Assembly: GCA_017744495.1 (NCBI GenBank)
Contig: JAGIBE010000268.1
Location: forward strand, 1-50,812
From: Caulobacter sp.
Lineage (GTDB): Bacteria > Pseudomonadota > Alphaproteobacteria > Caulobacterales > Caulobacteraceae
Direction: 5' to 3'
DNA: 50,812 nucleotides
Below, in pieces: positions 16,599 through 24,314 of the stretch (position 1 is its first letter; the number at the start of each line of letters is the position of its first letter). Below the pieces are notes generated by a model. The model made no database searches. It saw only the letters and a program-made list of their open reading frames with translations, and was not told the origin of the DNA. The position numbers were made by a program, and so were the translations under genes.

Positions 16599-17131
16599 CC
16601 CAAACCGCGACCCTGGACGCCTACGGCGAACTGATCGAACCCCTGACCCTGAAGATCCAGCGCCTGCTGCCCGGCCCCATAGATCGCGTCTGGGCCTATC
16701 TCACCGAGAGCGAGCTGCGTCGCCAGTGGCTGGCCGCGGGCGCGATGGAGGTGAAGGCCGGCGCGCCGTTCACCTTCACCTGGCGCAACAACGAGCTGAG
16801 CGATCCGCCCGGCCGGACTCCCGAAGGTTTCAGCGCCGAGCACAGCCTGGAAAGCCGGATCATCGATCTGGTCCCGGGTCGCAAACTGGTCATCGCCTGG
16901 AATCAGGGCGAGGTGTCGTTCGACCTGGAGCCCGCCGGCGACAAGGTGCTGCTGACGATCATCCATCGCCGCCTGCCCGACGCGACCCAACTGCTCAATG
17001 TCAGCGCCGGCTGGCACGCCCATCTGGACGTCCTGGCCACGAAGCTCGGCGGCAAGCCGCAGACGGCGTCGTTCTGGGACGGCTGGACCCGGCTCAAGGC
17101 CGAATACGCCAAGCGCCTGCCGGCCGCCTAG
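16595..17131 (+). CDS. SRPBCC / AHSA1-like domain protein
   Basis: A 178-residue START-like ligand-binding protein. Typical features are the opening IQRLLPGPIDRVWAYLTESELRRQWLAAG and the C-terminal WDGWTRLKAEYAKRLP helix that closes the hydrophobic pocket. This family is frequently encoded after an ArsR repressor and may bind or act on small hydrophobic molecules; no catalytic residues are diagnostic. The start overlaps the ArsR stop by four bases (ATGA), so coupling is likely. Role is unknown beyond being the regulator's primary target. Confidence 0.92.
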   Translation: MTQTATLDAYGELIEPLTLKIQRLLPGPIDRVWAYLTESELRRQWLAAGAMEVKAGAPFTFTWRNNELSDPPGRTPEGFSAEHSLESRIIDLVPGRKLVIAWNQGEVSFDLEPAGDKVLLTIIHRRLPDATQLLNVSAGWHAHLDVLATKLGGKPQTASFWDGWTRLKAEYAKRLPAA

Positions 17132-17201
17132 CCGTCCCGATCACGGCTCCGCCGGTCGGTCGGCCGAGCCCACGTCCTCCCCCAAACCAGACAGGTAGAC
17201 C

Positions 17202-17969
17202 ATGACCCACCCCGTCGTTTCGCGGGCCGAGTGGCTGAAGGCCCGACTCGCCTTGCTCGCTGAGGAAAAGGCCCTGACCCGCCGCAGCGACCAGCTGGCC
17301 CTGCAGCGTCAGGCCCTGCCTTGGGTGAAGATCGACAAGCCCTACCGCTTCGACATCGACGACGGTCCCGCCTCGCTGGAGGACCTGTTCGAAGGCCGCT
17401 CGCAGCTTATGGTCTACCACTTCATGTTCGGCCCGGACTACGAGGCCGGCTGCCCGTCCTGTTCCGCCATCGCCGACGGCTTCGACGGCTCGGTCGTGCA
17501 CCTGGCCAATCATGACGTGACGCTGATGGCGGTGTCGCGCGCCCCGCTGGCCAAGCTGCGGGCGTACAAGCAGCGGATGGGCTGGTCGTTCCCCTGGGCC
17601 TCGTCCATGGGCAGCGACTTCAACTACGACTTCAACGTCTCGTTCACCGAGGCCCAGCAGCGCGACGGCACAGTCGACTACAATTACGAGATCGCCGGCC
17701 ACGCCCTGGACCTCAAGCCGGCGCCCCCGCCGGTGGTCGAATTCGCGACCATGTGCGGCACAAACGCCGACACCTACGCTCTGGACCGCCCTGGCCTAAG
17801 CACCTTCGTGCTGGAGGATGGCGTGATCTACCACAACTATTCGACCTATACGCGGGGCGTGGACGGTTTCTGGGGCATGTATCAGTGGCTGGATCGCGCG
17901 CCGAAAGGCCGCAACGAGCAGGGTATCTGGTTCCGCCGCCACGACGAGTATCCGAGGGCGGCCGAGTGA
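17202..17969 (+). CDS. DUF899 thioredoxin-like protein
   Basis: A 255-residue protein of the DUF899 family with a thioredoxin-like fold. A CPSC motif sits in FGPDYEAGCPSCSAIADGFDG, the position of a thioredoxin active site, and the family blocks VSRAPLAKLRAYKQRMGWSFPW and YHNYSTYTRGVDGFWGMYQWLD are present. Redox or peroxidase-like activity is inferred. The ATG at 17202 follows AGACAGGTAGACC, a usable ribosome site. It is 70 bp downstream of the SRPBCC gene in the same direction and probably in the ArsR-controlled operon. Confidence 0.9.
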   Translation: MTHPVVSRAEWLKARLALLAEEKALTRRSDQLALQRQALPWVKIDKPYRFDIDDGPASLEDLFEGRSQLMVYHFMFGPDYEAGCPSCSAIADGFDGSVVHLANHDVTLMAVSRAPLAKLRAYKQRMGWSFPWASSMGSDFNYDFNVSFTEAQQRDGTVDYNYEIAGHALDLKPAPPPVVEFATMCGTNADTYALDRPGLSTFVLEDGVIYHNYSTYTRGVDGFWGMYQWLDRAPKGRNEQGIWFRRHDEYPRAAE

Positions 17970-18202
17970 CCGAGGATTCTCCGCCCTCGACGGCTTTGGC
18001 GGCGTCCGGCTGGCTGAGCCTAGCGGCCACCCCGACCTTCGCCGTCATGGCTCTGGCGACCGGCGTGACGGACGGATCCATGGGCGGCCTCTGCGCCGTC
18101 CAGCCGCCCTTCAACGGCATGGTCGCGATGTACGCTCTGATGGCCGTCTTCCACGCCGCGCCGTGGATCCGGCTGGCGGCTCGGGCCCGCGCTCCGGTCT
18201 AG
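17966..18202 (+). CDS. Small integral membrane protein
   Basis: A 78-residue protein beginning at a GTG (17966) that overlaps the DUF899 stop (GTGA), indicating translational coupling. It has two hydrophobic helices, LSLAATPTFAVMALATGV and MVAMYALMAVFHAAPWIRL, joined by a short loop containing a single Cys (GGLCAVQPPFNG). The family is not recognised with certainty; similar short proteins often follow DUF899 or SRPBCC genes. Its stop codon shares the tetranucleotide CTAG with the convergent metallo-hydrolase stop. Confidence 0.72.
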   Translation: MTEDSPPSTALAASGWLSLAATPTFAVMALATGVTDGSMGGLCAVQPPFNGMVAMYALMAVFHAAPWIRLAARARAPV

Positions 18203-19290
18203 GCCGCGCGATACCAGTTCACGGCGTCGCCGTCCTTCTCACGCGTCGCCAGACCGCGTCCGATCAGGCAGTTGAGGTGGGCCATCGCCTCGCCGGTGGC
18301 CATGCCCAGGATGTCGGGGCCGATCGGCCGAGCGAACAGGGCGCCGAACACATCGACCACCCGCTTGGGCTCGGCCAGCTTGCCCGCCAGCCGGGTCAGG
18401 GCCCGCTCGTGGCCCGAGATCAGCCCTTCGATGCGGGCGTGCAGTCCCCGGAACGGATCATTGTGGGCCGGCAGCACCAGCACCGAGTCGGGCACGGTCG
18501 CCTTCACCTTGGCCAGAGAGGTGATCCAGTCGGTCAGGGGATCGGCGTCCGGCTCGGTCGGATGCACCGAGACGTTGGACGAGATGCGCGGCAGCACCTG
18601 GTCGCCCGAGATCAGCACCTCCAGCGCCGGGCACCACAGGCAGGCATGGTCGGGCGAGTGGCCCTGGCCGGTCACGACCTTCCAGTCGTGGTCGCCGATG
18701 CGGAACGTCTCTCCGTCGGTCAGGCGGCGATAGCTGTCGGGCATCTGGTAGATCGCCTTGCCGAAGCCGCCGAACCGGGCCTTGTAGTTGTCGATCGCCT
18801 CGTCGTCCCAGCCGGCGGCGTGGAAGAACCGCACCCCGTCCTCGGGCGCCTCGCGGCCGGTGTCGGCCACCAGCATGCGGCACTGGAAGTATTCCAGCCG
18901 GGTCATCCAGAGGCGGACGTCGAACTTGCGGACGATCCAGCCCGCCAGGCCGACATGGTCCGGGTGCAGATGGGTGACGATCACCCGGGTGACCGGCAGC
19001 CCGCCCAGGGCCCCGGCGAACGCCGCGCGCCAGGCCTGAGAGGTCTCCCTGGTCTGCAGGCCGGTGTCCACCACCGCCCAGCCCTCGCCGTCGCGGATGG
19101 CCCAGACATTGATGAAGCCCAGCGAGCCGCCCAGCGGCTGGCGCAGCCACAGCACGCCCGGCGCGACCTCGACGGCCTGGCCCGAGCCGGTCTCCGGCGC
19201 CGTTTCGAACGGATAGATCAGGCGCGGCCGGATCGCTTTCTCGGGCGGCTCGGCCGTTTCGGACGCCTCGTCCTCGATCCCATCGCGCAT
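18199..19290 (-). CDS. MBL-fold metallo-hydrolase
   Basis: A 363-residue metallo-beta-lactamase-fold hydrolase. The metal-binding motif THLHPDHVG (HxHxDH type) is intact, with further ligands in TGQGHSPDHACL and SGDQVLP, and a late PAHNDPF histidine. A C-terminal helical/winged region (GMATGEAMAHLNCLIGRGLATREKDG) resembles the accessory domain of LACTB2-like enzymes. Substrate is unknown. Start ATG 19290 (MRDGIEDEASE) gives an acidic N-terminal extension of about 35 residues before the core; a later start cannot be excluded. It converges on the small membrane protein gene with a shared CTAG. Confidence 0.9.
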   Translation of the reverse strand: MRDGIEDEASETAEPPEKAIRPRLIYPFETAPETGSGQAVEVAPGVLWLRQPLGGSLGFINVWAIRDGEGWAVVDTGLQTRETSQAWRAAFAGALGGLPVTRVIVTHLHPDHVGLAGWIVRKFDVRLWMTRLEYFQCRMLVADTGREAPEDGVRFFHAAGWDDEAIDNYKARFGGFGKAIYQMPDSYRRLTDGETFRIGDHDWKVVTGQGHSPDHACLWCPALEVLISGDQVLPRISSNVSVHPTEPDADPLTDWITSLAKVKATVPDSVLVLPAHNDPFRGLHARIEGLISGHERALTRLAGKLAEPKRVVDVFGALFARPIGPDILGMATGEAMAHLNCLIGRGLATREKDGDAVNWYRAA

Positions 19291-19408
19291 CTGCGTCCTC
19301 CGGTCACAGCCATCGTCATGATTGCGCCCACCTCGGACGACATCTTGACCCTCGATGCAAGCGGGCCTTAAGTCCGCCGCGAGGATTTACCCCAGGAGAC
19401 ATACCCCC

Positions 19409-20749
19409 ATGAGGCCCATCGCGATCGGCCTGACGGCCGCCCTCGCGCTCGCCGCGCTCATTCCGGCCGCCGTGATCTCGGCGCCGAAAGAGAAGGCCGC
19501 CGCCCCCGCCGTCGATGCCAAGTCCCGCGAGGCCGGGATGAAGGCGGCGCCGGACCTGATCAAGGCTTCGGGCGTGTCGTGCACCGTCACCGACGCCCGC
19601 CTGATCGGCAACGACAAGAAGACGGCCACCGACTATTACGAAGTCGCCTGCCAGGAAGGCCTGGGGTTCGCGGTTCTGGCCAAGAAGGACGCGGCGCCGC
19701 AGACCTACAGCTGCCTGGAAACCGCTGCGGCCGGCGCCGACGGCAAGCCCAGCGCTCTGGCCTGCGTGCTGCCCGGCAACGCCGACCCGAAGGCAGGTCT
19801 CGTCCCGTACCTGAAGAAGGCCGGCGCGACCTGCGACCTCCAGAACGCCCGCGCCATCGGCGCCGGCGCGAAGAACGCCTATTTCGAAGTCGCCTGTAAG
19901 GGCGGCGCCGGCTACATCGTCCAGACCGCCAGCCCGGTGAACGTCAACGGGGATGTCACGGTCAACAGCTGCCTGCTCTACGAGGAAGGCGGCAACGTCA
20001 GCTGCAAGCTGACCGACAAGGCCACCCAGCTGGGTATCGTCGACACCCTGAACACCGCCGCGGCCAAGAACTGCGCGATCAAGGACCGCCGCTACATCCT
20101 CAGCACCAAGACCGACAACTATTTCGAAGTCGCCTGCCAGGACGGCAAGGGCTACGTCTACCAGCAGGCCGCGGCCACCGGCGCCTTCGTCAAGTCCATC
20201 GACTGCGCTCAAGCCAGCTTCGTCGGCGGCGGTTGCACCCTGAGCGACGCCGTGGCGGCCCAGACCGAGCAGGCGGGCCTGTACACCAAGCTGGCCACCA
20301 AGGCCGGCTTCGACTGCAAGGTCGAGAAGTACGGCATGCTGCCCAGCCAAGATCCCCGCAAGGAGATCGTGGAACTGAAGTGCTCCAACCGTCCCGACGG
20401 CGGCATCGGCATCTTCACCGCCACCAGCAACACCGTCTACGACTGCGTCACCTCGGAGATGAACGGCTACCGCTGCAGCTTCACCAAGCCGGACGAGGCC
20501 TTCCCGCGTCTGACGGCCGACCTGAAGGGCCTGGGCAAGGGCAGCTGCACCGTCTCGGGCGCCCGCGTCATCGGCCAGACCGCCACCGACGGTTACGTCG
20601 AGGTGGCCTGCTCGGACGGCCTGCCGGGCTGGGTGATGGCCTATCCGCTGAACACCACGGCCCCGCACGCCAAGGAAGTCCTGTCCTGCGTGCAGGCCAA
20701 GGGCGTGGGCGGCGGCTGCAAGCTGCCGACCAACAAGACCAAGAGCTGA
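19409..20749 (+). CDS. Exported protein of five cysteine-rich ~80-residue repeats
   Basis: A 446-residue protein with a signal peptide (MRPIAIGLTAALALAALIPAAVISA), then five repeats. Each repeat contains four cysteines in the order C-x-(V/I/L)...R...YxEVAC...G-GY...(S/D)C...C. First cysteines of successive repeats fall at residues 58, 142, 222, 303 and 380, a period of 77-84, giving twenty cysteines in all. The EVAC core appears in repeats 1, 2, 3 and 5; repeat 4 has ELKC. An even cysteine number per repeat suggests disulfides in the periplasm or outside the cell. The ATG at 19409 has AGGAGA upstream. No family was recognised. An intrinsic terminator follows at 20774. Confidence 0.85.
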   Translation: MRPIAIGLTAALALAALIPAAVISAPKEKAAAPAVDAKSREAGMKAAPDLIKASGVSCTVTDARLIGNDKKTATDYYEVACQEGLGFAVLAKKDAAPQTYSCLETAAAGADGKPSALACVLPGNADPKAGLVPYLKKAGATCDLQNARAIGAGAKNAYFEVACKGGAGYIVQTASPVNVNGDVTVNSCLLYEEGGNVSCKLTDKATQLGIVDTLNTAAAKNCAIKDRRYILSTKTDNYFEVACQDGKGYVYQQAAATGAFVKSIDCAQASFVGGGCTLSDAVAAQTEQAGLYTKLATKAGFDCKVEKYGMLPSQDPRKEIVELKCSNRPDGGIGIFTATSNTVYDCVTSEMNGYRCSFTKPDEAFPRLTADLKGLGKGSCTVSGARVIGQTATDGYVEVACSDGLPGWVMAYPLNTTAPHAKEVLSCVQAKGVGGGCKLPTNKTKS

Positions 20750-20773
20750 TCCAGCTTTAGGTCGAACGAAAGA

Positions 20774-20805
20774 AGCCCGCCGGGAGCGATCCCGGCGGGC
20801 TTTTT
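20774..20805 (+). terminator. Intrinsic terminator of the 20-cysteine repeat gene
   Basis: A twelve-base perfect stem AGCCCGCCGGGA (20774-20785) with GCGA tetraloop and complement to 20801, followed by TTTTTCTTT. It lies 25 bp past the stop codon. Classical rho-independent form. Confidence 0.92.
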
Positions 20806-20814
20806 CTTTGGAGC

Positions 20815-20891
20815 GGGGACATGCCCTTGCGGCGTGTCCCCACTTCGGGGGCGGTGTGTTGGAAGGGGACACGCCGCAAGGGCATGTCCCC
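20815..20891. repeat. Long inverted-repeat element, copy 1
   Basis: Perfect 27-base arms at 20815-20841 and 20865-20891 (outer end GGGGACATGCCC, inner end GTGTCCCC) around a 23-base loop. The same arms recur at 22309-22387. The element abuts the stop codon of the leftward TetR-like gene (20893-20895). It looks like a REP/MITE-type palindromic unit with no coding capacity. Confidence 0.88.
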
Positions 20892-20892
20892 G

Positions 20893-21435
20893 TCAGAAGC
20901 CTGACCCGACCTTCGCCAAGCCGTCGGCCATCTGTTTCAGGCGCTTGTCGAGCTCGGCCATGGTGCGGTTCAGCGCGCCCTCGTCGTCGCGCCAGACCTG
21001 CAGGGTGCGGCCCCAGACCGCAGCCATCGCCGTCAGCCTGGCCGGGGTGGCGTCGAGGCCGGCGGCTTCCAGGATCGCCCGGGCGGTCTTCGGGAAACGC
21101 AAGGCCGAGACCACCAGGCTCTCCGAGCGGCTGATGGCGATCAAGGCCGCGCGGTGCGGCTCCATGGCCTCGATCCGGGCCATGGCGGCGTCGAACAGGC
21201 GGTCGTGGGTCGAGGCGTCCTCGGCCGAAACGGTGGCCAGGGCGGCGCGGTCGAAGCGGGCGGCCAGGTGGTTCAGCACCGCGCCCTTGCCGTCGGCCCG
21301 GGCGTAGAGGTCGGCGAACGGAACCTCGGCCGTCAGGGCGATGTCGCGCAGGCTGATCTGGATCCACGGCCGGTCGGCCGCCAGGGACAGGGCCGCTGCG
21401 GCGGCGCGATCGAGGATGTCTTCGGCGTCGGTCAT
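20893..21435 (-). CDS. TetR-family-like regulator
   Basis: A 180-residue all-helical protein. Residues 1-60 form a TetR-like DNA-binding domain: ILDRAAAAALSLAADRPWIQISLRDIALTAEV then PFADLYARADGKGAVLNHLAARFD. The remainder is a small ligand/dimer domain with no assigned ligand. The recognition helix is unusually acidic for a repressor, so DNA binding is not certain. It lies 37 bp downstream of proC in the same direction and likely ends the ubiK-ybjN-proC set. The palindromic element at 20815-20891 starts one base past its stop. Confidence 0.72.
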   Translation of the reverse strand: MTDAEDILDRAAAAALSLAADRPWIQISLRDIALTAEVPFADLYARADGKGAVLNHLAARFDRAALATVSAEDASTHDRLFDAAMARIEAMEPHRAALIAISRSESLVVSALRFPKTARAILEAAGLDATPARLTAMAAVWGRTLQVWRDDEGALNRTMAELDKRLKQMADGLAKVGSGF

Positions 21436-21472
21436 GGAAGGGAGATGGCGGGTCGCGCCAAGCGGCGCAAGC

Positions 21473-22258
21473 CTAGCCGCCCAGCTCCACCGACCGCTTC
21501 ACCGCAGCGTCCAGCGCGCGCGGCAGCAGGTCACCGAAGCCGCCTTCGCCCATCAGCACGCCCAGGGCCGCGGCCGTCGTGCCGCCGGGCGAAGTGACCT
21601 GCTTGCGCAACTCGGCCGGCTCCTCGCCGCCCTGGCCCAGCAGCGCCGCCGCGCCGACGATGGTGGCGCGCGCCAGCTTGGCCGAGGCGGCCGGGTCCAG
21701 CCCCTGGCCGGCGCCCGCCGCCTCCAGCGCCTCGATGAAGGCGTAGAGATAGGCCGGCGCCGAGCCGGACACGGCGGTCGCGGCGTGCATCAGCTCTTCG
21801 TCGTCCAGGTCGACCGTGGTGGCGACCGGATCCAGCAGGGCGTGGGCCCGGGCGCGAGCTTCGCCGGCTTCGGCGTAGATGCTGGCCGTGCCCAGGCCGA
21901 TGGCGACGGCGGTGGTCGGCATCACCCGGGCCACGGCGCGGCCGCCGAACACCTGGGCTATGTCGGCGGCGCGGACCCCGGCGGCGATCGAGACGATCAC
22001 GGCGTCGGGCGCCAGGTGCGGGACGACCTCGGCCACGGCCTCGCGCCAGATCTGCGGCTTGACCGCCAGCAGCACGGTCTTGGCGGCGGACAGGGTCTCC
22101 AGCGGCGGATTGACGATCGCGCCCGGGAAGGCGGCGGCGTCGACATTCGGATCACGGACCATCAAGTCGGCGGCGGCGAACGCGCCCGCCTTGCGCCATC
22201 CCTCGATCAGGGCCCCGCCCATGCGCCCGGCGCCGAGGAGGAGGATGGGCGTGGTCAT
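21473..22258 (-). CDS. proC: Pyrroline-5-carboxylate reductase
   Basis: Last step of proline synthesis: NAD(P)H reduction of 1-pyrroline-5-carboxylate. The 261-residue protein has the N-terminal Rossmann signature LLGAGRMGGALIEGW, AVKPQIW after strand D, the conserved RVMPTTAVAIGLG (usually MPNTP), and the family signature region SGSAPAYLYAFIEALEAAG...TSPGGTTAAAL. MPTT in place of MPNT is a minor variant. Start ATG 22258. It is flanked upstream by the second palindromic element and downstream by the TetR-like gene. Confidence 0.95.
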   Translation of the reverse strand: MTTPILLLGAGRMGGALIEGWRKAGAFAAADLMVRDPNVDAAAFPGAIVNPPLETLSAAKTVLLAVKPQIWREAVAEVVPHLAPDAVIVSIAAGVRAADIAQVFGGRAVARVMPTTAVAIGLGTASIYAEAGEARARAHALLDPVATTVDLDDEELMHAATAVSGSAPAYLYAFIEALEAAGAGQGLDPAASAKLARATIVGAAALLGQGGEEPAELRKQVTSPGGTTAAALGVLMGEGGFGDLLPRALDAAVKRSVELGG

Positions 22259-22304
22259 GTGGCGGCTCCGCTGACTGGAAGCCGCCTGCCTAGCAGGTCG
22301 CGCG

Positions 22305-22391
22305 GGCCGGGGACATGCCCTTGCGGCGTGTCCCCAAGTCTCGGCTCGGCGCTAGCTGATGGGGACACGCCGCGAGGGCATGTCCCCGGCC
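22305..22391. repeat. Long inverted-repeat element, copy 2
   Basis: Arms 22309-22335 and 22361-22387 match copy 1 at 20815-20891 except for one base in the right arm, which gives a G-T pair. Four further bases GGCC pair on each side (22305-22308 with 22388-22391), giving a stem of about 31 bp around a 25-base unrelated loop. The right end abuts the stop of the leftward ybjN-like gene. Confidence 0.88.
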
Positions 22392-22898
22392 TCAGGCCTG
22401 GCCCACCGTCTCGAACATGCAGGCCGCCATGGCCTCGTCCGGGGTCTTGGCGCCGTGCAGCAGGAAGTCGAAGGCCGGGTAGAAGCGGTCGGCGGCCTCC
22501 ACGGCGGCGTCGATCATCGAGGCGGCTTGGGCCATGGTCGGGCGCTCGCCGGCCGGCAGGGCCAGGGCGTGGCGGAAGACGACCTCGCCGTCCTCGGTCC
22601 AGACCTCGAAGTGACCCAGCCAGACGCGCTGGTTGATCATCGACAGCAGCTGGTAGGCGGCGGGGCGTTTGGTCTTGGAAGCGCGCAGGTCCAGCGACAG
22701 GCACAGCTGCAGGCAGTCGGCCTCGGGCCGCCAGGCGAACCACAGCTCGTAGTCCTTCCAGTCGCCGGTCAGGGCGAAGGCCAGGTCGCCGTCCTCGGTG
22801 CGGTCGAAGGTCAGATTCTCGGCCGCCAGGACGTGTTCGACGACCTCGAGGGGATCCATCGCCAGCAGGACGTCGTCTTCTTCCGGTTGGGTGTCCAT
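22392..22898 (-). CDS. YbjN domain-containing protein
   Basis: A 168-residue acidic cytosolic protein of the YbjN family (often called putative sensory transduction regulator). Recognisable parts are the N-terminal MDPLEVVEHVLAAENLTFDRTEDGDLAFALTGDW and the chaperone-like block LLSMINQRVWLGHFEVWTEDGEVVFRHALALP. No catalytic residues are known and the biochemical role is undefined. Start ATG 22898. It lies between ubiK and proC, a neighbourhood conserved among alphaproteobacteria. It overlaps the outer edge of the palindromic element by at most its stop codon. Confidence 0.9.
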   Translation of the reverse strand: MDTQPEEDDVLLAMDPLEVVEHVLAAENLTFDRTEDGDLAFALTGDWKDYELWFAWRPEADCLQLCLSLDLRASKTKRPAAYQLLSMINQRVWLGHFEVWTEDGEVVFRHALALPAGERPTMAQAASMIDAAVEAADRFYPAFDFLLHGAKTPDEAMAACMFETVGQA

Positions 22899-23023
22899 GA
22901 GAACTTTCGGCCCCGGGGAGAGACGGGTCGTGGGACCCGTTCAAATCACCCACTCGGGGGAGTCTAATCTGCTTCGCGGGCGGCGTCACAACCGCCTTCA
23001 CGTCGAAAGGGAACGAAACTCGC

Positions 23024-23278
23024 CTATTCGGCCGCGTTAGCGGTCTTCTTGGCGGGCGCCTTTTTGGCCTTCAGCTCGGCGACCTCGGCGCGGAGGGCGG
23101 CGACTTCGGCCTTCAGGGCCTCGAAATCGTCGCGACGGATCAGGTCGAACTCGGCGGCAAGCCGGTCGGCCTGGGCCCGCATCGCGGTCTTGGCTTCCTC
23201 GCCGGCGGTCTGGGCGATGCCCATGGCGGCCTGGGTCAGCTTGGCGAATTCGTCGAGAAAGGGGTTTTGGCTGTGCAT
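23024..23278 (-). CDS. ubiK: UbiK-type accessory factor (BMFP coiled-coil protein)
   Basis: An 84-residue coiled-coil protein: MHSQNPFLDEFAKLTQAAMGIA, then a heptad-rich EALKAEVAALRAEVAELKAKK, then a Lys-Ala-Pro tail. In E. coli UbiK (YqiC) assists ubiquinone biosynthesis enzymes and binds lipid. The ATG at 23278 gives the family's standard start; a start four codons earlier is possible. It is divergent from lgt, with a 127-bp shared promoter region. The symbol follows family membership rather than direct proof. Confidence 0.85.
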   Translation of the reverse strand: MHSQNPFLDEFAKLTQAAMGIAQTAGEEAKTAMRAQADRLAAEFDLIRRDDFEALKAEVAALRAEVAELKAKKAPAKKTANAAE

Positions 23279-23405
23279 TGAAATTCCCAAGGCGCCGGAT
23301 GGGGCGGCGCGGTTCGTCGCGCTGCTTATATGGGAAAGGAAGGGTGAAAGCGAACCAGGAACGCGCTAGAGGTGCGACCATCTGTCCGTCCGGAGCGCTC
23401 GCGGC

Positions 23406-24314
23406 GTGATCTTCCCCGACATCGACCCCATCGTCCACATCGGCCCCTGGGCCCTGCAATGGGGCCCGCTGGCCCTGCGCTGGTACGCCCTGGCCTATGT
23501 CGCCGGCATCCTGCTGGGCTGGCAGTACGCGATCCGCCTCGTCCGCGACGCCAGACTGTGGGGCGGCCAGAAGCCGACCGCCACCTCGGTGCAGATCGAC
23601 GACCTGGTGCTGTGGATCACCCTGGGCATCATCCTGGGCGGCCGGATCGGCTATGTGCTGTTCTACATGATGCTGAACGGCGAACAGCGCGCCGGCCTGG
23701 CGGAGCATCCGCTGACCGTCTTCGAGATCTGGAAAGGCGGCATGTCCTTCCACGGCGGGTTCCTGGGCGTCTGCGCGGCTATCGCCCTGTTCGCCCGCCA
23801 GCAGAAGATCGACATGCTGAAGCTGGGCGACCTGGTCGCGCCGGTCGTGCCGATCGGCCTGTTCTTTGGCCGCTGCGCCAACTTCATCAACGGCGAGCTG
23901 TGGGGCCGGGTCACCGACCACCCGTTCGGCATGATCTTCTGCAACGACACCATCCGCGCCGCCAACGATGGTCGCTGCCCGGCCGGCCCCGAACCGCGCC
24001 ATCCCAGCCAGCTCTACGAAGCGGCCCTGGAGGGCTTGGTGCTGTTCCTGATCCTCAGCTTCGCCGCCTATCGCCTGAAGTGGCTGCAGCGGCGCGGGGC
24101 GCTCGTGGGGACATTCCTGGTCTGCTACGGCCTGTTCCGCGCCTCGCTGGAGAACGTCCGCAATCCCGACCACGGCATGCCCGACTTCCCGTTCGGCCTG
24201 ACCATGGGGATGATCCTGTCGATCCCGATGCTGCTGGTCGGCGCCTGGCTGCTGTGGCGCGCCCTGCGCGAGCCCGTCCCCGCCGCGCCCGCGGAAACCC
24301 ATGAGCCTGCTTGA
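23406..24314 (+). CDS. lgt: Prolipoprotein diacylglyceryl transferase
   Basis: Inner-membrane enzyme that transfers diacylglycerol from phosphatidylglycerol to the lipobox cysteine of prolipoproteins. The 302-residue protein has seven or so membrane helices and the Lgt signature GRCANFINGELWGR (about residues 158-171), preceded by GGMSFHGGFLG with the essential histidine, and HPSQLYEA. The start is a GTG at 23406. The last 14 bp overlap the midA start, so the two are cotranscribed. One likely substrate in this window is the lipoprotein at 27408. Confidence 0.96.
   Translation: MIFPDIDPIVHIGPWALQWGPLALRWYALAYVAGILLGWQYAIRLVRDARLWGGQKPTATSVQIDDLVLWITLGIILGGRIGYVLFYMMLNGEQRAGLAEHPLTVFEIWKGGMSFHGGFLGVCAAIALFARQQKIDMLKLGDLVAPVVPIGLFFGRCANFINGELWGRVTDHPFGMIFCNDTIRAANDGRCPAGPEPRHPSQLYEAALEGLVLFLILSFAAYRLKWLQRRGALVGTFLVCYGLFRASLENVRNPDHGMPDFPFGLTMGMILSIPMLLVGAWLLWRALREPVPAAPAETHEPA

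Noticed and set aside
22928..22945. ACGGGTC...GACCCGT hairpin between ubiK and ybjN as terminator
   Set aside because: Seven-base arms without a T-run; could be chance in GC-rich DNA.
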